Shown here: positions 7,697-15,381 of the stretch, one piece after another
How positions within the stretch are numbered: position 1 is the stretch's first letter
Layout: every line of letters starts with the position of its first letter
From: a bacterium SM23_31
GTDB lineage: Bacteria > SM23-31
Length of the DNA stretch: 19,066 bases
Reading direction: 5' to 3'
NCBI GenBank assembly: GCA_001304035.1
Contig: LJUD01000010.1
Span: forward strand, 1-19,066
Notes under the pieces: generated by a model
Told to the model about the DNA's origin: nothing
Seen by the model: only the letters and a program-made list of their open reading frames with translations
Database searches by the model: none
Position numbers and translations under genes: made by a program

Positions 7697-8506
7697 TTAC
7701 CTTTCAAGGACCTCCTTAGCCAATTCAAAGTAGTCAGTAGCCCCATAGCAATCCGGTTTATAACTAAAAATATCCTTTCTGAAACCCGGAGCTTCTCCAA
7801 GGCTTACATTATCGCGTATTTTAGTCCGGAAGACGATATCCGGAAATTTTTCGGATATTCTTAAAACGGTTTGCCGGTTAAGTATTTTCCGTTTGTCGAA
7901 TCTTGTAAATAATATCCCGGAAATTTTAGCCACGACATCCGGATTACTATCCTTATATGATTTAATAGCCCTTGCAAGTTGATACATACCGCGTTCAGCA
8001 AAAGCCTCTGTTTGAACCGGGATGAATATATCTGTTGCTGTTGTTATTGCATTAAGCGTCATGATTCCAAGCGAAGGAGGGCAATCAATAATAATAAAGT
8101 CAAATACGCTCTCCAGTTTGTTTACGACATTTTTCTTCAATGTAAAAAAACCTTCTATATGAGCCGGCAGTTTTTGTTCAATACCGGCAAGCCTTAAAGA
8201 AGCGGGAATGACGTACAATCCGTTACAATTGATAATAGGCGGCTTTACAGTCGGGTCTACCAGAGAGTCGTAAACCGATACTTCCAATTCATGCGCCTTG
8301 ATCCCCACATGGTATGTAGCGTTACATTGTGCATCAATATCTATAAGACAAACACGCTTTTTTAGTAAGGTTAAACCGGCGGATAAATTAACCGCAGTAA
8401 CAGTTTTACCGGTCCCCCCTTTCATATTCACAAGAGCTATGATTTTCGGTGTAACCGGTTTTCTTGTTGTTCTTTCTGCTCTTTTAACACCCTTTTTTTG
8501 TGCCAT
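7697..8506 (-). CDS. parA: ParA-family partition ATPase
   Basis: Deviant Walker ATPase of 269 residues that would bind DNA non-specifically and move replicon copies apart. Walker A is KGGTGKT at 29-35 with the signature Lys29, Walker A' is DIDAQCN from Asp56, and Walker B is FIIIDCPP at 137-144. There is no N-terminal HTH, so it is of the short (type Ib or chromosomal Soj-like) class. The RHH partner downstream, instead of ParB, favours type Ib. I choose ATG at 8506, which has GAGGTGA 4 nt upstream (8511-8517); a TTG at 8509 is in frame but too close to that site. A promoter lies at 8563-8591 and array-type sites lie in the leader, so expression is probably repressed by the RHH protein. Confidence 0.95.
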   Translation of the reverse strand: MAQKKGVKRAERTTRKPVTPKIIALVNMKGGTGKTVTAVNLSAGLTLLKKRVCLIDIDAQCNATYHVGIKAHELEVSVYDSLVDPTVKPPIINCNGLYVIPASLRLAGIEQKLPAHIEGFFTLKKNVVNKLESVFDFIIIDCPPSLGIMTLNAITTATDIFIPVQTEAFAERGMYQLARAIKSYKDSNPDVVAKISGILFTRFDKRKILNRQTVLRISEKFPDIVFRTKIRDNVSLGEAPGFRKDIFSYKPDCYGATDYFELAKEVLER

Positions 8507-8521
8507 CAAATCACCTCATAT

Positions 8522-8541
8522 TACACTGTACCACACAATAA
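8522..8541. promoter_or_regulatory. Candidate parA operator: TACACTGTA plus a degenerate copy 12 bp on
   Basis: TACACTGTA (8522-8530) is a 4-1-4 palindrome, and CACAATAA starts 12 bp later at 8534. The same 12-bp step joins paired sites inside the large array (8852/8864, 8972/8984, 9413/9425). It lies in the parA leader between promoter and ribosome site. A further exact TACACTGT is at 8609-8616, just upstream of the -35 box. Confidence 0.65.
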
Positions 8542-8562
8542 CAAGCAAAACTGAATGGAAGT

Positions 8563-8591
8563 AAAATAAAATATTTATAACTAAATGTCAA
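8563..8591 (-). promoter_or_regulatory. Promoter of the parA-RHH operon
   Basis: On the minus strand TTGACA (8586-8591), a 17-nt spacer and TATTTT (8563-8568), the same hexamers and spacing as the blaI promoter. Predicted start near 8556, giving a leader of about 50 nt that contains the operator and GAGGTGA. Confidence 0.65.
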
Positions 8592-8811
8592 CAAAAATTT
8601 AATTGTAATACACTGTAAGAATATGTACTATAAAGGCAGATTTTAAAATATTTTTCGCAAATATTGAAGCAACCGGAATCCATTCTTTAAATAAAAACTA
8701 TTGCAAGCATAAAAAAAATAACTTTATACACAGTGTTACACAATGTTACATCTCAAACATTATAAAGCAACATAATACTTTATATTTAATATATTTATAA
8801 GCCTTATGTAG

Positions 8812-9650
8812 TACATTGTAATATATATTCGTACTCTACTTTATTTAATAATACATTGCTTGATACAATGTTACTCAGGAGTATATTTTCTAACAATGTC
8901 CTATTCAGTAATAAGTATTAATAATATGTAAAACAGAGTTATAAATAATATTACATATATTTATTTAATAATACACTGTTTTATCCAATGTTACTCGTGA
9001 TGATATATTCGTACAATGTTATATATAGTCGCATACTTTAAACTATGTATTAAAACGTTGTATTTATTACTACTTATATTTATTTAATATTACACTGTTT
9101 TATACTTTGTTACTTTGTATTATTTTTTATTACTATGTTATATATATTTACACATTATTATATTATATAGTACAATGTACCACATATTAGTACAATATTA
9201 TCATAAATACTTTAATATTATTTTTAATTTTATACATTTTTCATCGGCATTAAAATTGTCTAAAAATTCTTTAATTAAAATATATTTTTCTTATTTCATA
9301 AATAAAAATTTATACAATATAGTACAATGTTGTACACTATGTTATATAATGATACATATTTACTATTAATAGTACACCATTCTACTTATTGTTACAATAT
9401 ATTATCTTTTATTACACTGTTCCATACATTGTTATAGATATTTATTATTTATTACATTGTATCAAACATTACTAAATATACATAAGCTGTATTACTATGT
9501 TTCATTCATGATTACATATACTTAAAATGTAATACAATGTTTTATATATTCTTACAAATGTTTATGCATTGCTACATTGTAATATATATGTTTATTTATT
9601 AGTATTGTGTTCCATTTATTCTTACACATTGTTTATTAGTAGTACACTGT
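8812..9650. repeat. Centromere-like array of TACANTGT sites on a 20-bp grid
   Basis: Thirteen exact TACANTGT octamers lie here: 8812, 8864, 8972, 9012, 9091, 9171, 9323, 9413, 9425, 9453, 9533, 9573 and 9643. Two more sit near parA at 8522 and 8609. Many degenerate copies (TACTATGT, TACAATAT, TACACTAT, AACAATGT) fill the gaps. Start positions fall on a 20-bp lattice: remainder 12 modulo 20 for 8812-9012, 11 for 9091-9191 and 13 for 9233-9573, so the whole stretch has only small phase slips; a minority sit half a period off (9323, 9383, 9603, 9623, 9643). Paired sites are often 12 bp apart. Twenty bp is about two helical turns, so a bound protein would line one DNA face. Position next to parA/RHH indicates a parS-type centromere (inference). 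Composition is extremely AT-rich and no credible gene lies inside. A looser cluster at 8727-8750 may be its edge. Confidence 0.8.
8841..9199. repeat. Three 120-bp higher-order repeats within the array
   Basis: The block starting TTATTTAATA recurs at 8841, 8961 and 9080. Sites recur with it: 8852/8972/9091, 8864/8984/9103 and 8892/9012/9131, at steps of 120 and 119 bp. The first 60 bp of copies one and two agree at about 48 positions by eye; the second halves are more diverged. 120 bp is six 20-bp units. Confidence 0.7.
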
Positions 9651-9659
9651 CTTATATTA

Positions 9660-10038
9660 ATATTCTTTTTTTGTTTTTCCAAGCTTTTTTAAAACATAAT
9701 TCCGTTTTTACAAATTTTTTTTTACTCTAATATTTAAGACCATTGTTTTTTATATTATTTAAACCATTTTTCAATTCTCTCAAATGCTAATAATGTCATC
9801 CTTATATTTCATTTGACTTTCTTCATTTGATATAATAATGTTTCTTGTTTTATCCATTTTTTAATTTTTCAACAGCAGTAATTTAATTTTTTTAAAGTAC
9901 TATTTTCCGTTTCCATCTTCTCCAAGATTTAAATATTCCATATTGAATTATCAAATTATTTAAATTTTTTCAAAAAAATTTAAACTTTTCCATTTTTAAA
10001 GAGTATATTATAGTGTAGTATATTTTTAAAGGTGCAGA
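9660..10038. other. T-rich, gene-free leader between array and GWxTD gene
   Basis: The 20-bp pattern stops and the plus strand becomes dominated by T with C in excess of G, with many T-tracts and recurring CCATTTTT. No credible reading frame or RNA gene is seen. It probably carries the promoter of the gene at 10039, but no confident -35/-10 pair was found. Confidence 0.5.
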
Positions 10039-12252
10039 ATGTTTATTCTCAGATTTTTTGCGACATTTATTTTACTTTCCCTTCTCTATTCCATATCACT
10101 CCATTCCCAGACTGCACAGGAGTATTACAACCAGGGGCTTGAGCTAAAGAAGCAGAACCAGATAGATGAAGCGATAAAAGTCTTCGAAAAAGCTACAGGT
10201 AAAGACCGTAATTTTTCAGAAGCATATTACGAGATAGCGCTTTTATACCAGTCTAAACAAACGCCCGGGTCATTAAAACGGGCGGAAACCGCACTTCTTG
10301 AAGCGTGCCGTATAGATACAAAGAATGTTAAATACAAGAATGCGCTTGGAAAAGTTTACCTTGACAGGGGAATGTTCGAGGAAAGTAAAACAATGTACAA
10401 GCGGGCGCTGGCAATCAATCCGGACGACACAACCGCTCTTGCAGAGATGGCTATAATCCTTGCAGATGAAGTAAACAGGTACAAATACAGGGTTGATAAC
10501 GTTCCTAGATATTATTTTTACGACCCAAATATTCTTGAATACAAGCGTCATTATACAGGCTCAATGATGGATATCAAGACCCTTGAAGGTGCTAAACGTA
10601 TTGGAATTATGCCGCCCATACGCTGGGAGGAACATGTTGCAATGAATGATTCCACCTCGCGCGCATATAATGATAAAATTCTCACTCTCAATCCTTTCGA
10701 CCGCGAGGCGTTATACCGGCAGGGATTACTTTATTTTGACAAAGTTGTTTACCAGAGTTCTTACGGTTCTTCCCATTTTTATGATGGATTTCGCCCCGAT
10801 ACATCGTACATCGATGAATTTGCAAAGCTTTTCGAAGAACTCGTCAGAAATCATCCTGATGATAAAGACGGGCATCTCTTTCTCGGTCTTGCATATCACC
10901 GTATGCATGAATACGAAAAAGCCTATGAGTATTATAACACTGCAAGAAGCTTGATGTCCGAGGACGAACGTGCCGTTTTTTCGAATGTGGGTTATTTGTC
11001 CGCCGGAGGAATAAAGGAGAAAAACATAATCATTGCCGAAAGTGCCGATTCTAATTTCTGGTATCAGCGTGACCCATTGTATTTAACTCCGTATAATGAA
11101 CGGGAGCTTGAACATTACAGCCGGGTTGCGGAGGCTAATTTGCGATTTTTCAAACCTGATCAAGGGATAGAAGGATGGCAGACCGACAGGGGCAAGATGC
11201 TCATAAAATACGGTCTGCCGAAGAATAGAGTACAGTACGGCTTTCCGTTTACAAAAGACTACTGGCACTATGATAATTTTGCGTATGTATTTGAAAGATT
11301 AGGATGGGACATTAACGGTGTTTTTGTATTAACAGTCTGGGATAATATGGATTTTAGAAAAATTGTAACAGATATTGAAAAGAATTATCCGGAATTTTAT
11401 GAGTACGAACCTAAAGGGAAGATTATTGATTTTTATCTTGACGCAGCGGATTTCCGCGGTGATGAAGGTGAAACAAGGGTAGAATTTTATTATGGAATAC
11501 CGTTCAACAGGTTACGGTTCGATGAAGAAGGAGAATATTACTACGGTAACTTCAGAACCGGCGTATTCCTGCACGACCAAGACTGGAACCGTATCCTGGA
11601 AGACGTTCAAGACAAAGATTTGCAATTCAGCGCAGTAAGCATAGATACATTATATAAGAGTCTTGGAGTGGACAAGTTTGAATATCAAGTAAAGCCGGGG
11701 AAGTACAATTATGCTTTCGAAATTATGGACTGGTATTCCGATAACGCAGGAACGCTCCATGACACAATCGATGTGGAAGAGTACGGTTACAATACACTTC
11801 AAATAAGTGATATTCAGGTAGCATGGGATATCACAATGCTAAATCCGGATACATTGATTTTTAGAGACAATCTTGACATCGATCCGAATCCCCGCCGTAT
11901 CTACCTCATGGACGAATCTATATACATTTATTATGAAATTTACAACCTGCTTCTGGACGGATTTCCCGGCGGAAGCGATTACACGGTAGAATATAAACTG
12001 CAGTATCTCGAAAAAGACAAGCCCTGGATTGTGGATTTTGTGCGGAAATTAGTTATAAACAGCAAACAGGACAAGGGTGTTGCTACCTCATTTAATGTTC
12101 GAGGGAGAGAACGGAATGAATCTGCATTCCTGCGTATAGACCATAAAATAAAAAAAACGGGTCAGTACCGGTTGACGCTCAAAATTACCGATAATATCGT
12201 TGAAAAATCGGTTGAAAAATCGGCAGATTTTCATCTCTTCGAGAATAAATAA
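10039..12252 (+). CDS. Secreted TPR and GWxTD-domain protein
   Basis: A 737-residue exported protein. Residues 1-23 form a signal peptide (hydrophobic run, then LHSQ). Residues about 25-140 are TPR repeats (AQEYYNQGLELKKQ, EAYYEIALLYQSK, ALAINPDDTTAL), and another TPR-like pair lies near 275-305. The GWxTD signature is GWQTD at 379-383 followed by RGKMLIKYGLP, diagnostic of the family of that name, known mainly from Bacteroidota and related phyla and of unclear function. From about 463 a beta-rich domain starts (VEFYYGIP, KPGKYNYAFEI, YIYYEIYNLL, FLRIDHKIKKTGQYRLTLKITD) that is shared with the next two genes. AAAGGTG precedes the ATG. The location is probably the periplasm or cell surface. 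The family call is firm; the biochemical role is unknown. Confidence 0.92.
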   Translation: MFILRFFATFILLSLLYSISLHSQTAQEYYNQGLELKKQNQIDEAIKVFEKATGKDRNFSEAYYEIALLYQSKQTPGSLKRAETALLEACRIDTKNVKYKNALGKVYLDRGMFEESKTMYKRALAINPDDTTALAEMAIILADEVNRYKYRVDNVPRYYFYDPNILEYKRHYTGSMMDIKTLEGAKRIGIMPPIRWEEHVAMNDSTSRAYNDKILTLNPFDREALYRQGLLYFDKVVYQSSYGSSHFYDGFRPDTSYIDEFAKLFEELVRNHPDDKDGHLFLGLAYHRMHEYEKAYEYYNTARSLMSEDERAVFSNVGYLSAGGIKEKNIIIAESADSNFWYQRDPLYLTPYNERELEHYSRVAEANLRFFKPDQGIEGWQTDRGKMLIKYGLPKNRVQYGFPFTKDYWHYDNFAYVFERLGWDINGVFVLTVWDNMDFRKIVTDIEKNYPEFYEYEPKGKIIDFYLDAADFRGDEGETRVEFYYGIPFNRLRFDEEGEYYYGNFRTGVFLHDQDWNRILEDVQDKDLQFSAVSIDTLYKSLGVDKFEYQVKPGKYNYAFEIMDWYSDNAGTLHDTIDVEEYGYNTLQISDIQVAWDITMLNPDTLIFRDNLDIDPNPRRIYLMDESIYIYYEIYNLLLDGFPGGSDYTVEYKLQYLEKDKPWIVDFVRKLVINSKQDKGVATSFNVRGRERNESAFLRIDHKIKKTGQYRLTLKITDNIVEKSVEKSADFHLFENK

Positions 12253-12272
12253 ACTTAAGAATAAAAATATAG

Positions 12273-12292
12273 CCGCAAAGCCGCAAAGAAAA
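12273..12292. repeat. Short dispersed CGCAAAG repeat
   Basis: CCGCAAAG occurs twice in tandem. The reverse complement CTTTGCG occurs three times at 15348-15371, so it is a dispersed intergenic repeat. Confidence 0.45.
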
Positions 12293-12346
12293 AACAGTTA
12301 ATTGTTTATATATATCCAATCAAAATTTACAAATCGGGGAATGATC

Positions 12347-13303
12347 ATGAATATACAAACTTTATATCCCAGCGTATTTAGTATGGTAAAGAGGATTACA
12401 ATTCTCCTTCAATTTGCTGCATTTATTTTTATTTATACAGAAATTGGATGGTCCCAGGACAATATTCCATTTGCGGCGGATGCGGCATGTTTTGCAGGGG
12501 AAGAAAACAAAACATCGGTCGAGATTTTTTACGGCATCCCACTGTATATGATATATTGGGAAGGGAGCATAACAAAATACACCGGAGAAGTGCTGCACAT
12601 CGTTTCTTTATATGATTTGGATGGAATTTTAATAGATGAAGTCCGAAACACGAAGCAATTTTTGTTTTATTTTTTTGAAATGAAACACATATTCAGGGAT
12701 ATTTACACGCTTACACAGAAATTCGAGCTCGAACCTGGAAAGTATAACATTGAGATACTGCTGCTCGATGAGCAAACCGGCACAAAAGCACTATTGCAGG
12801 ACACCCTGCGTGTAGAGCAATTTACCGGCGGTGAACTCAGTATCAGTGACTTTCTCATCGCATACAATATAAGTATGGAAGACGCACGCAAACGGCTCAC
12901 CCGGGAAAACGCCAGGTTGTATCACCATCCGGCACATTTATATCTCAAGGGCCGCCCGATTTACATTTATTTTGAGATATATAACCTTTTAGCGGCAGAT
13001 GAACGCGGTATGAACAATTACACGATTGAATATGCGATAAACCCGCTTAAAATAGAAAAAGTGAAAGAAATACCCATGAATAGGCTTCTCAATAATACAT
13101 CCTATGAGACGCCCGAAAAGCAGGAACTCATGATATCATCGGAATATAATAATTTCGGAAGGTCGGATTATCAATTTTTTCGAATCGACCATCATCTCAC
13201 TGAAGAAGGTGAATATCTCCTTACCATTCGGGTAACCGATAAAGTCAGCGAAACGACCGCCGAAAAATTCACTCCCATCTGGATATTCGAACAGAAGGAA
13301 TGA
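12347..13303 (+). CDS. Secreted paralogue of the GWxTD protein C-terminal domain (no TPR, no GWxTD)
   Basis: I start at ATG 12347, which has GGGGA 6 nt upstream; an upstream TTG at 12302 lacks a ribosome site. The 318-residue product has a signal peptide ending near IGWSQ (about residue 37). The remainder aligns by eye with the C-terminal domain of the preceding gene product and with the following one: VEIFYGIPLYMIYW, FELEPGKYNIEILL, LSISDFLIAYNIS, PIYIYFEIYNLL, FFRIDHHLTEEGEYLLTI and RVTDKVSETTAEKF. It has neither TPRs nor the GWxTD core. It lies 94 bp after its larger paralogue on the same strand, probably co-transcribed. An ATG at 12383 would also give a signal peptide but has no ribosome site. 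Function unknown. Confidence 0.85.
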   Translation: MNIQTLYPSVFSMVKRITILLQFAAFIFIYTEIGWSQDNIPFAADAACFAGEENKTSVEIFYGIPLYMIYWEGSITKYTGEVLHIVSLYDLDGILIDEVRNTKQFLFYFFEMKHIFRDIYTLTQKFELEPGKYNIEILLLDEQTGTKALLQDTLRVEQFTGGELSISDFLIAYNISMEDARKRLTRENARLYHHPAHLYLKGRPIYIYFEIYNLLAADERGMNNYTIEYAINPLKIEKVKEIPMNRLLNNTSYETPEKQELMISSEYNNFGRSDYQFFRIDHHLTEEGEYLLTIRVTDKVSETTAEKFTPIWIFEQKE

Positions 13304-13395
13304 AGTGAAATTACGAATGTCGAAGTGCGAAGTGCTAATGAGGATTAACCGTATAAAAACATTATATTCATACAAATATTACAAGAGGCAAGCAG

Positions 13396-14709
13396 ATGAA
13401 ATATATCAACAGCATTAGTATCTTTTTTGTGATAGCTGTATATATTCTGACAGGTAATATTCAATACAATTATGCCCAGACCGCTCAGAAATACTACGAA
13501 CAGGGGCTTGAACTCAAGTCGCAGTATCGATTCGATGACGCATTAAAAGCATTCAAAAATGCAATCAGAAAAAACCGGGAATTCGCAGAAGCTTATTATG
13601 AGACGGCTGTTCTGTATCAATCGAAAAAAACGACATCATCCCTAATTCAGGCGGAAGAGGCTATTCTGTCGGCAAAGAAATATGGTTCCGATGATGTAAA
13701 GTATTTATCCGTTTTAGCCTATATTTACGAAGACAGAGGAATGTTCTTCGCAGCAAAATCGACATGGGACCGGGTACTAAAACTTGATCCTGATAATATT
13801 GCAGCGCTTGAAGGTGAAGCACGGAATGTTTCCGTTACCCGGCAAAATAAAATAGAAGAAATTACACAATTTCCGGTAGATGTACTGTGTTATTCCGGTG
13901 AAAACGGCAAGACCTTAGTCGAATTCTATTACGGTGTACCTCTGGCAATGGTTTCCTGGGTGTATGACACTACAGAATTCCGCAGCGTCGTGCAGCACAC
14001 TATTTACATATCCGATATGAAAAGAAAAACAGTGGCTGATTTCAAAGAATATAAACAACTTACACTTCCACATAAGGAAAAATACCGTACATCATCTAAT
14101 GATCAATACCTGTTGAGCCGGAAATTCGAACTTGAACCGGGCATGTATTCCGTTGAGGTTAAACTCTACAATCCTCACATCGGTAAAAACATCAGAATGA
14201 GTGATTATCTTTCGGTCGAAAAACTTACACAAGATTCGCTTCGTATCAGCGATTTTCTTATAGCATACAGTATAAAAACAGATGATACAAATAAGCAGCT
14301 TATGAAGAATAACCTGGAGAAATTACAGTTATATCACCACCCTGCGCACATGTACATTATGAACCGCCCGATTTATGTTTATTTCGAAATATACGGATTT
14401 TTTGCCAGCAATGAATTCGGTCAAAATAGATATAAGCTCGAATATGCGATTGATCCGCTTAAAAAAGAAAGAGTAAGATTCCCAAAACTGACTAAATTCT
14501 TCAATAATACGGAATGGGAAGAGACCAAAGATGAGGAACTCTGGATTTCATCGGAGTGCAGCAGTATGGGCAGGTCGGATTATCAATTCATAAGAATCGA
14601 CCACTACTTAAATGAACAAGGCAAATATCTCTTTACCGTGCGTGTAACCGATGAAGTCAGCGGAATGTCGATAGAAAAATCCACACCTATCTGGATATTC
14701 AGCAAGTAA
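13396..14709 (+). CDS. Secreted TPR protein, paralogue lacking the GWxTD core
   Basis: A 437-residue exported protein with a signal peptide (about 1-27, ending NYAQ) and an N-terminal TPR block (about 28-140) strikingly like that of the gene at 10039: TAQKYYEQGLELKSQ, EAYYETAVLYQSKK, YIYEDRGMFFAAKS, VLKLDPDNIAALEG. It then passes straight into the shared beta-rich domain (VEFYYGVPLAMVSW, FELEPGMYSVEVKL, LRISDFLIAYSIK, PIYVYFEIYGFF, FIRIDHYLNEQGKYLFTV). The region between them in the larger protein, including GWxTD, is missing, so it looks like an internal deletion form. AGAGG lies before the ATG at 13396. The gap from the preceding gene is 92 bp. The three genes probably form one unit whose products act on the same envelope process (inference). 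Confidence 0.88.
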   Translation: MKYINSISIFFVIAVYILTGNIQYNYAQTAQKYYEQGLELKSQYRFDDALKAFKNAIRKNREFAEAYYETAVLYQSKKTTSSLIQAEEAILSAKKYGSDDVKYLSVLAYIYEDRGMFFAAKSTWDRVLKLDPDNIAALEGEARNVSVTRQNKIEEITQFPVDVLCYSGENGKTLVEFYYGVPLAMVSWVYDTTEFRSVVQHTIYISDMKRKTVADFKEYKQLTLPHKEKYRTSSNDQYLLSRKFELEPGMYSVEVKLYNPHIGKNIRMSDYLSVEKLTQDSLRISDFLIAYSIKTDDTNKQLMKNNLEKLQLYHHPAHMYIMNRPIYVYFEIYGFFASNEFGQNRYKLEYAIDPLKKERVRFPKLTKFFNNTEWEETKDEELWISSECSSMGRSDYQFIRIDHYLNEQGKYLFTVRVTDEVSGMSIEKSTPIWIFSK

Positions 14710-14736
14710 ATGATGAGAATTATACCTTTGTTGGTG

Positions 14737-14753
14737 ATCCCGTTAAGCGGGAC
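14737..14753. repeat. REP-like hairpin, variant copy
   Basis: ATCCCGTTAAGCGGGAC, one base from the TCCCGCTAAGCGGGA palindrome of the tandem unit that follows. It lies 28 bp after the TPR gene and might affect its 3' end. Confidence 0.55.
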
Positions 14754-14967
14754 TAACAGAGAACGGAAAAAATTCATACCTCCGCAGGTAACCCTCCTGA
14801 GCAGGATTGTTATAAAATTGTTGCATAAGTATAATGAGATTGCTTCGTCTCCCCCGATTACTCGGGAGAGCCTCGCAAAGACGGTGGGTGTGAGCGTGTC
14901 ATTGCTCCTGACGGATATCATTGCTTCTGACGCGTGTCATTGCGAGCGAAGCGCGGCAATCTCGTCT

Positions 14968-14988
14968 TTATCCCGCTAAGCGGGATAA
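14968..14988. repeat. Perfect 9-3-9 palindrome, copy 1
   Basis: Core TCCCGCTAAGCGGGA with three further paired A/T bases on each side. Identical to 15208-15228. Confidence 0.8.
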
Positions 14989-15207
14989 CATAAAGATTAA
15001 TTGCGACTTAAAAGTAATTATTCACTCGTTCCGAATCTCTGACTGGGAATGCTAAATTGTTGCATAAGTATAATGAGATTGCTTCGTCTCCCCCGAATAC
15101 TCGGGGAGAGCCTCGCAAAGACGGTGGGTGTGAGCGTGTCATTGCTCCTGACGGATGTCATTGCCCTTAACGGATGTCATTGCGAGCGAAGCGCGGCAAT
15201 CTCGCCT

Positions 15208-15228
15208 TTATCCCGCTAAGCGGGATAA
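15208..15228. repeat. Perfect 9-3-9 palindrome, copy 2
   Basis: Identical to 14968-14988 at exactly 240 bp distance. Confidence 0.8.
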
Positions 15229-15314
15229 CATAAAGATTAATTGCGACTTAAAAATAATCCTTCTTTTATTCCCCGTCTCTGACCGGGAATTCTGAAATTG
15301 TTGCTCTTCACTCG

Positions 15315-15335
15315 TTCCCAGTCTCTGACTGGGAA
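15315..15335. repeat. Perfect 9-3-9 hairpin TTCCCAGTC/GACTGGGAA
   Basis: Degenerate versions close each 240-bp unit (near 15031-15050 and 15269-15290). It is followed on the plus strand by a T-run at 15342-15347, so it could terminate plus-strand transcription before the convergent ZIP gene. Confidence 0.6.
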
Positions 15336-15347
15336 TGCTAATTTTTT

Positions 15348-15371
15348 CTTTGCGAGCTTTGCGTCTTTGCG
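15348..15371. repeat. Triple CTTTGCG repeat
   Basis: CTTTGCG at 15348, 15357 and 15365, the reverse complement of the 12273-12292 repeat, directly at the 3' end of the ZIP gene. Confidence 0.5.
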
Positions 15372-15381
15372 AGAGTTACAC

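Larger units (their letters stand above)
14815..15294. repeat. Tandem duplication of a 240-bp REP-like mosaic unit (gene-free region)
   Basis: Unit 1 is 14815-15053 and unit 2 is 15054-15294; both start AAATTGTTGCATAAGTATAA and are nearly identical. A third partial start is at 15295. Each unit contains GAGATTGC near its start and GCAATCTC further on (14836 and 14956 in unit 1), a CTCCCCCGA...TCGGG hairpin, three spaced ATTGC words, GCGAGCGAAGCGCGGCAATC, and the perfect palindrome described separately. This GCGAGCGAAGCG sequence is a common form of dispersed intergenic repeat in many genomes. The whole 14710-15381 gap holds repeats and no gene. Confidence 0.85.

Noticed and set aside
8981..8987. 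DnaA box / replication origin in the array
   Set aside because: TTATCCA here is followed by AT rather than CA, it is a lone near-match, and no dnaA or rep gene is present.
9115..9369. 84-residue reading frame inside the array
   Set aside because: Low-complexity Tyr/Ile/Leu translation of AT-rich repeats with no ribosome site.
8812..9650. CRISPR array
   Set aside because: The repeated word is only 8 bp on a 20-bp grid, spacers are not unique 30-mers and no cas gene is near.
12302..12346. Upstream TTG start for the second paralogue
   Set aside because: No ribosome site; ATG at 12347 has GGGGA at good spacing and gives a cleaner signal peptide.
14710..14979. 89-residue frame after the third paralogue
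   Set aside because: It lies in REP-like repeats and palindromes, with no protein-like pattern.
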